From Candidatus Leptovillus gracilis (GTDB lineage: Bacteria; Chloroflexota; Anaerolineae; Promineifilales; Promineifilaceae), in the NCBI GenBank assembly GCA_016716065.1, contig JADJXA010000002.1, forward strand, positions 372,001-436,000: DNA of 64,000 nucleotides, read 5' to 3'. The notes under the pieces were generated by a model that worked only from the letters and a program-made list of their open reading frames with translations, was not told the DNA's origin and did no database searches. Made by a program: the position numbers and the translations under genes. The first letter of the stretch is position 1. Each line of letters begins with the position of its first letter. Below, piece by piece: positions 59,985 through 64,000 of the stretch.

Positions 59985-60851
59985 ATGGGTACGCTTAAGG
60001 CTATGCGACGACTTTGGGTTGTTTTGGTGTGGGCTGGCGTGTTGACCGGGTTGATGGCCGGGTGGGCGCCACTGCTGGCGCAATCTTTGCCCACGCCAAC
60101 GCCGGACGCCGATGGCAACATCTACGTGGTCGTGCAGCCCAACGATTCTATGTGGAGCATAGCCGCCCGCGCCGGGATTTCGCTGCCAACCTTGTTGGAA
60201 TTGAACGACCTGACGGAAAACAGCGTTGTGCGACCGGGCGACCGGCTGCTGATTGGCCGGGTGGAGCCACTGCCCACCGTTACGCCGGAACCATCGCCCA
60301 CAGCCACACTGGGGCCACCCACGCCGACGCGCACACCGCCGCCGCTGCCGCCAACGTCGGTTTGCCTGACAGCCTTTGATGACCTGAACCAGGATGGGAT
60401 TCATGATGGCGGTGAACCGCTGCGCGGCGCGGTGGCCTTTACCATTTTTACCGAGCAGGCTGTGGTGGCTAACTACATCACCGATGGGCTGTCTGAGCCG
60501 CGCTGTCTGGAACTTGAGCCAGGCAGTTATCGCATTACGCGCTCCATTGGCCGCGACGAGACGTTGAGCAATGATGGTGATGTGGCCGTGCTGCTGAATC
60601 GGGGGAGTGTGGTACAGTTGTTTTTTGGCAGTTATCGTGGGGCGGCGATGGTCGGCGCAACGGCCGTATCTGGCACACCCAGTCCCGCCACACCGCTGCC
60701 GGTTTTTATTCAAGCCACGCTGCCAGGGGAAACGGCCGTCAGCCCAACCAAGCCCACGCCGCCCAATTTGCTGGCCTGGGGCGCATTGGCGCTGGCGGCC
60801 GTTCTGACGGTGGCGGCGTTAATCTTTGCCATTCGCCTGCGACGGCAATAA
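59985..60851 (+). CDS. Exported LysM protein with SdrD_B-like domain
   Basis: 288 residues: signal sequence (about 8-32), one LysM domain (YVVVQPNDSMWSIAARAGISLPTLLELNDLTENSVVRPGDRLLI, about 47-91) and a Thr/Pro linker. A Cna/SdrD_B-like beta domain (CLTAFDDLNQDGIHDGGEPLRGAVAFTIF, about 126-215), a second linker and a C-terminal transmembrane helix (about 262-284) ending RLRRQ follow. It probably binds peptidoglycan or glycan and stays anchored at the surface. AGGAG precedes the ATG. It shares its SdrD_B-like domain and layout with the next gene. Confidence 0.8.
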   Translation: MGTLKAMRRLWVVLVWAGVLTGLMAGWAPLLAQSLPTPTPDADGNIYVVVQPNDSMWSIAARAGISLPTLLELNDLTENSVVRPGDRLLIGRVEPLPTVTPEPSPTATLGPPTPTRTPPPLPPTSVCLTAFDDLNQDGIHDGGEPLRGAVAFTIFTEQAVVANYITDGLSEPRCLELEPGSYRITRSIGRDETLSNDGDVAVLLNRGSVVQLFFGSYRGAAMVGATAVSGTPSPATPLPVFIQATLPGETAVSPTKPTPPNLLAWGALALAAVLTVAALIFAIRLRRQ

Positions 60852-60905
60852 ACTATAAGACTGGACAGCTTCCAAAACTTGTTCGGCTTAATTAGAGGTA
60901 CTGAT

Positions 60906-62237
60906 ATGAAAAATCTTTTTGTATTGACCGGGCTTTTAGCCCTACTCGTGACGATATTGATAACGGCCGTGCCCGGCGCAGCCGCCCCAGCGCAGCAAAC
61001 CAATCTGCTCAGAAACCCCGGTTTCGAGCAGCCTTTTGGCGCCGATGGTAACGCGGTAGATTGGAACCGCTGGCATCAAAACAGCACGGAAGCGCAGCTG
61101 GCGAACCGGGACTGCACTGCCGGTTATTACGTCTTGCCTAAATGGGGCGCGGAAACCAACTCGGCGCTGATCCACAGCGGCGGGGCGTCGCAGCAGGTAG
61201 GCAATATGTTCGACACCTGGCACGCCGGCGTCTGGCAAAATGTCCCGGCCACGCCAGGCACGACCTACCGCTTCACCTTCTTCGCTCGCGGCCGGGGCAG
61301 CAACGATCAATTCCCTGCGCCGTCGGATACCAGTCTGCAAATGGGCGTGCGCGCCGGCATTGACCCCAACGGCAGCGGCCTCTGGTACGAAAGCGACGTG
61401 GTCTGGGGCGCAGCCGCCAGCCCGCATGATCAATGGCAGCAGGTATCGGTGGAGGCGACGGCGACCGGCAATCAGATCACCGTTTATACGGCCGCCAATT
61501 GGGTGCGGGCAGGTACGTTCCAATGCCGCACCCATCTGGACGTCTGGTTCGATACGGCCGAGTTGGTGGCGCAAGGCCCAGCGGCGACCAATACGCCGCC
61601 CCCACAGCCCACCTCGCCGCCGGTAGTGGTTGTGCCGCAGGCGACCAATACGCCCGTGCCGCCGCCGCCCACCGACACCCCAGCTGTGCCGGCCACCTCT
61701 ACCCCCATTCCCACGGAAACGCCCACAGAAACACCGCCCGGCGCGACCATCTGCGTCAATGCGTTTAATGATGAAAACGGCAACGGCGTGCAAGACCCCA
61801 ATGAAGGCTATATGGCCGGGGTGACGTTTACCATCGCCAATGCCACCGCGATTGTGGGGCAGGCTATCTCCACTGGCACAGAGACGCCGGTTTGCCAGGA
61901 AGGGCTGCCACCCGACCGCTACCAGATCCGGCAGGTTTTGCCGCCGCGCCTGGAGCCAACAACCATAGATTACGCCGACCTGGAAGTGCAGGTGGGGCAG
62001 CCCTATGGCATTGCTTTTGGCAGCCGCATCCGTGTGGAAGTGACGCCAACGAGCGAAATAGCGGCCGTTTCGCCAACGCCGATTGGCGGTCAGACTGATA
62101 CCGACTCGTCTTCATCGGCCGGCAGCCCATCGGGCGGCATCAGTGGTCTGGCGATTGCCGGAATTGCGATGTTGGTGACGGCCGTTGTGTTGTTGGGGGC
62201 GGTATTGTTCGTGCTGCTGCGTCGTCAGACAGGTTAA
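60906..62237 (+). CDS. Exported carbohydrate-binding-like protein with SdrD_B-like domain
   Basis: 443 residues: signal peptide (about 1-27), then a beta-sandwich like a CBM/lectin module (NLLRNPGFEQPFG... WHAGVWQNVPATPGTTYRFTFFARG..., about 30-225). A long Pro/Thr linker, a SdrD_B-like domain (ICVNAFNDENGNGVQDPNEGYMAGVTFTI, about 285-375), another linker and a C-terminal transmembrane helix (about 415-438) ending LLRRQTG follow. The repeated DxNxDGxxDxxE motif suggests calcium binding. The start at 60906 begins the signal peptide. It is a tandem partner of the LysM gene, and both look like surface adhesion or matrix proteins. Confidence 0.8.
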   Translation: MKNLFVLTGLLALLVTILITAVPGAAAPAQQTNLLRNPGFEQPFGADGNAVDWNRWHQNSTEAQLANRDCTAGYYVLPKWGAETNSALIHSGGASQQVGNMFDTWHAGVWQNVPATPGTTYRFTFFARGRGSNDQFPAPSDTSLQMGVRAGIDPNGSGLWYESDVVWGAAASPHDQWQQVSVEATATGNQITVYTAANWVRAGTFQCRTHLDVWFDTAELVAQGPAATNTPPPQPTSPPVVVVPQATNTPVPPPPTDTPAVPATSTPIPTETPTETPPGATICVNAFNDENGNGVQDPNEGYMAGVTFTIANATAIVGQAISTGTETPVCQEGLPPDRYQIRQVLPPRLEPTTIDYADLEVQVGQPYGIAFGSRIRVEVTPTSEIAAVSPTPIGGQTDTDSSSSAGSPSGGISGLAIAGIAMLVTAVVLLGAVLFVLLRRQTG

Positions 62238-62295
62238 TTGTTCTGGTGGGCGGGTGATGGCGTAGGCACGGCCGTCACCCGCCCACGCTGCCAGA

Positions 62296-64000
62296 TTGTC
62301 CACCAAACGATTTCCCCGCAACGCTTCCCATCTTTATCTGATCGCCGCCCTGGCGGTGGCGCTGTTGGCCGCCTGGCCGCTGCTGTCTGGGCCGGGTCTG
62401 GTCAATACACGCGGCGGCGGCGACAGCCCCTTTTTGTTGCAGCGGCTGCAGCAGTTGGAAGCGGCGCTGCGCGACGGCCATTTTCCGGCGCGCTGGATGC
62501 CAGACGCCAATTATGGCTACGGCTATCCCTTTTACAATTTTTACGCGCCGTTGTCGCTTTATGTGACGGCCGTTTTTCGCTTCCTCGGCTTTCGTTACAT
62601 TCAGGCTATCCAACTGGCGCAGCTTGCCGGTTTTATCGTCGCTGCCTGGGCCACCTTTAGCCTGGCCAGGCGTTGGTTTCACTCCGATTGGGCCGGGCTG
62701 TTGGCGGCCGTGGCCTACACCACCGCCCCCTTTCACATGGTCAACGTCTACGTCCGCGGCGATTCGCTGGCCGAATTTTGGGCCATGGCTTTTTATCCGC
62801 TGGTACTGCTGGCGGCGGATGATTTTCGGATTTCGGGTGGAAGCGCGTGGAAGCGGCGCGTGGCGCTGTTGGCCCTGGCCTACGCCGGGCTGATTTTGAG
62901 TCACAATATCTCGGCGCTGATTTTTTCCCCTTTCCTGCTCCTTTACCTTCTGCTTTTACTGGTGCGCCGTGCTTCCCCTCATTCACCATTCACCATTCAC
63001 CATTCACCATTCACCATTCAAACTGCCCTCGCCGGTTTATTGTTGGCCTTCGCTCTTTCGGCCTGGTTTTTTGTGCCAGCGCTGGCGGAGAAGGGCTGGG
63101 CGCAGCTTGGCCCGGTGACAGAGGGGTATTTTCATTTCAGCAATCATTTTCGCGGGTTGGATTTGGTGCAGGCTTCCTGGTTGTTTGATTATGGGGTAGA
63201 TGGCGGCGGGGCGTTTCGCATGGGGCTGGTGCAGGCGGTAACGGCCGTCGCCGGTGTAGCCGCCCTTCTTTTTATACCAAGGAACAAAGGGACAAAGGGA
63301 CAAAAGGAGGCAGCGGAGATGTGGGGCGCGCCGTTGCTTTTTATTGGACTGACCTTTGTGGTGGCGACGTTGATGATCACACCGCTGTCACGGCCGTTGT
63401 GGGAACATCTGCCCCTGCTCGATTTTACCCAGTTTCCCTGGCGCTTTTTGTCGGTGCAGGCGTTGGCCGGGGCGCTGGCAGCGGCGGCGTTGGCCCAACT
63501 GCCGGGGCGGCAGTTCATCGCGCCGTTGGCGGCGCTGCTGCTGATTGGCGCGGCGCTGGGTGGGCTGCGCCCCGATTACCTGCCCATCACCGACGCCGAT
63601 GTGACGGCCGAAAGTCTGGCGCAGTACGAGTGGTATACCGGCAACATCGGCAGCACTGTCAGCGCCGAATATCTGTATACGGCCGTGCAGCCGCGCCCCA
63701 CCACCAGCCCCTGGCTGAACGACGGCGACCGGGACAGGGTGCAGGTGTTGGATGGCATGGCCGTCGTATCGCTGTTGCAGCGGCGGGCAGCGCGGCAGGT
63801 ATGGCAGGTGGAGACGGCCGGTGGCGCTGTTCTGGTCTTCCCGACGATGTATTGGCCGGGCTGGGCGGCGGCGGTGGATGGGGTGGCGACGGCCGTTGGA
63901 CCGGCCGCCGGGTCGGGGCTGCTGCAAATCACTGCGCCGCCGGGTGAGCATACCATCACCCTGCGCCTGGGGCGCACGCCGGTGCAGACGGCGGCAGAAT
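62296..64000 (+). CDS. Large membrane protein, YfhO/6-PTPS-related type (partial)
   Basis: An open frame of 568 codons continues past the right edge. No ATG precedes the homology. TTG at 62296 (STKRFPRNASHLYLI) is a likely start, and a TAG lies in frame at 62263-62265. The N-terminus has a hydrophobic helix, then GDSPFLLQRLQQLEAALRDGHFPARWMPDANYGYGYPFYNFYAPL, the first-loop pattern of the YfhO/6-pyruvoyl-tetrahydropterin synthase-related membrane family. Many hydrophobic helices follow, and a soluble beta domain begins near residue 430. It is likely a polyprenyl-sugar glycosyltransferase. Two 7-8 nt stutter repeats lie inside the reading frame (62986-63020; 63276-63310). Confidence 0.8.
   Translation, partial: MSTKRFPRNASHLYLIAALAVALLAAWPLLSGPGLVNTRGGGDSPFLLQRLQQLEAALRDGHFPARWMPDANYGYGYPFYNFYAPLSLYVTAVFRFLGFRYIQAIQLAQLAGFIVAAWATFSLARRWFHSDWAGLLAAVAYTTAPFHMVNVYVRGDSLAEFWAMAFYPLVLLAADDFRISGGSAWKRRVALLALAYAGLILSHNISALIFSPFLLLYLLLLLVRRASPHSPFTIHHSPFTIQTALAGLLLAFALSAWFFVPALAEKGWAQLGPVTEGYFHFSNHFRGLDLVQASWLFDYGVDGGGAFRMGLVQAVTAVAGVAALLFIPRNKGTKGQKEAAEMWGAPLLFIGLTFVVATLMITPLSRPLWEHLPLLDFTQFPWRFLSVQALAGALAAAALAQLPGRQFIAPLAALLLIGAALGGLRPDYLPITDADVTAESLAQYEWYTGNIGSTVSAEYLYTAVQPRPTTSPWLNDGDRDRVQVLDGMAVVSLLQRRAARQVWQVETAGGAVLVFPTMYWPGWAAAVDGVATAVGPAAGSGLLQITAPPGEHTITLRLGRTPVQTAAE

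Noticed and set aside
1..64000. tRNA, rRNA, known riboswitches or replication origin
   Set aside because: Reading all spacers showed no cloverleaf-like, rRNA-like or DnaA-box cluster sequences. A covariance model search would be needed to exclude small RNAs.

Overview
The window looks like chromosomal DNA from an uncultured-type filamentous Chloroflexota (Anaerolineae/Promineifilum-like). This is an inference from gene content: the variant cytochrome c maturation set, secreted proteins with Thr/Pro-rich linkers, an 'IYLPVIAK' segment of the kind common in Chloroflexota exoproteins, and many small intergenic hairpins. No rRNA, tRNA, CRISPR array, prophage or intact insertion sequence was seen. 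The most striking global property is the octamer palindrome ACGGCCGT. It occurs roughly 140 times by eye (about one per 460 bp) in coding and non-coding DNA alike, where one or two copies would be expected by chance. It resembles the HIP1 phenomenon of cyanobacteria but has a different word.

Layout. 1-2215: broken DUF1232 fragment, aldo/keto reductase and hydroxyacid dehydrogenase. 2566-5518: TetR-controlled ABC exporter operon with a triple operator. 5653-13806: cellobiose locus (LacI regulator with a clear promoter/operator, GH94 cellobiose phosphorylase, mutarotase-like protein, GH1 beta-glucosidase) interrupted by a two-piece MutS-like protein. 13929-18238: three-gene signalling operon (PhnD-like sensor lipoprotein, hybrid histidine kinase, REC-kinase). 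18624-19556: HMG-CoA lyase. 19791-24662: a giant secreted subtilisin fused to a 5'-nucleotidase. 25028-27618: SIS sugar isomerase and two toxin-antitoxin loci, one with a truncated toxin. 27804-42167: mostly housekeeping (glycosyltransferase, M50 protease, tpiA, ArsA-like ATPase, queA, ruvB, upp, WecA/TagO-like transferase, esterase, glgC, methyltransferase), with small TA-like genes and a RAYT transposase remnant.

42257-46742: a second TetR/ABC (FtsX-type) operon, then ygfZ and a DinB-like gene. 47120-53739: cytochrome c maturation and cytochrome gene cluster (CcmE with Cys instead of His, CcmF split by a frameshift, CcmH, CcmG, a zinc-ribbon CcmI-like protein and a membrane dihaem cytochrome). 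53808-64000: EthD protein, a membrane LuxR-Kelch fusion, a TPR protein, a frameshifted GT1 glycosyltransferase, a GT39-like protein, two secreted surface proteins sharing a SdrD_B-like domain, and a large membrane protein that runs off the right edge.

Four conserved genes (MutS-like, PhnD-like, CcmF, GT1) are each split by a one-base frame change. This is either assembly error or real decay/recoding. Intergenic spaces are rich in dispersed hairpins and in stuttering 7-nt repeats.
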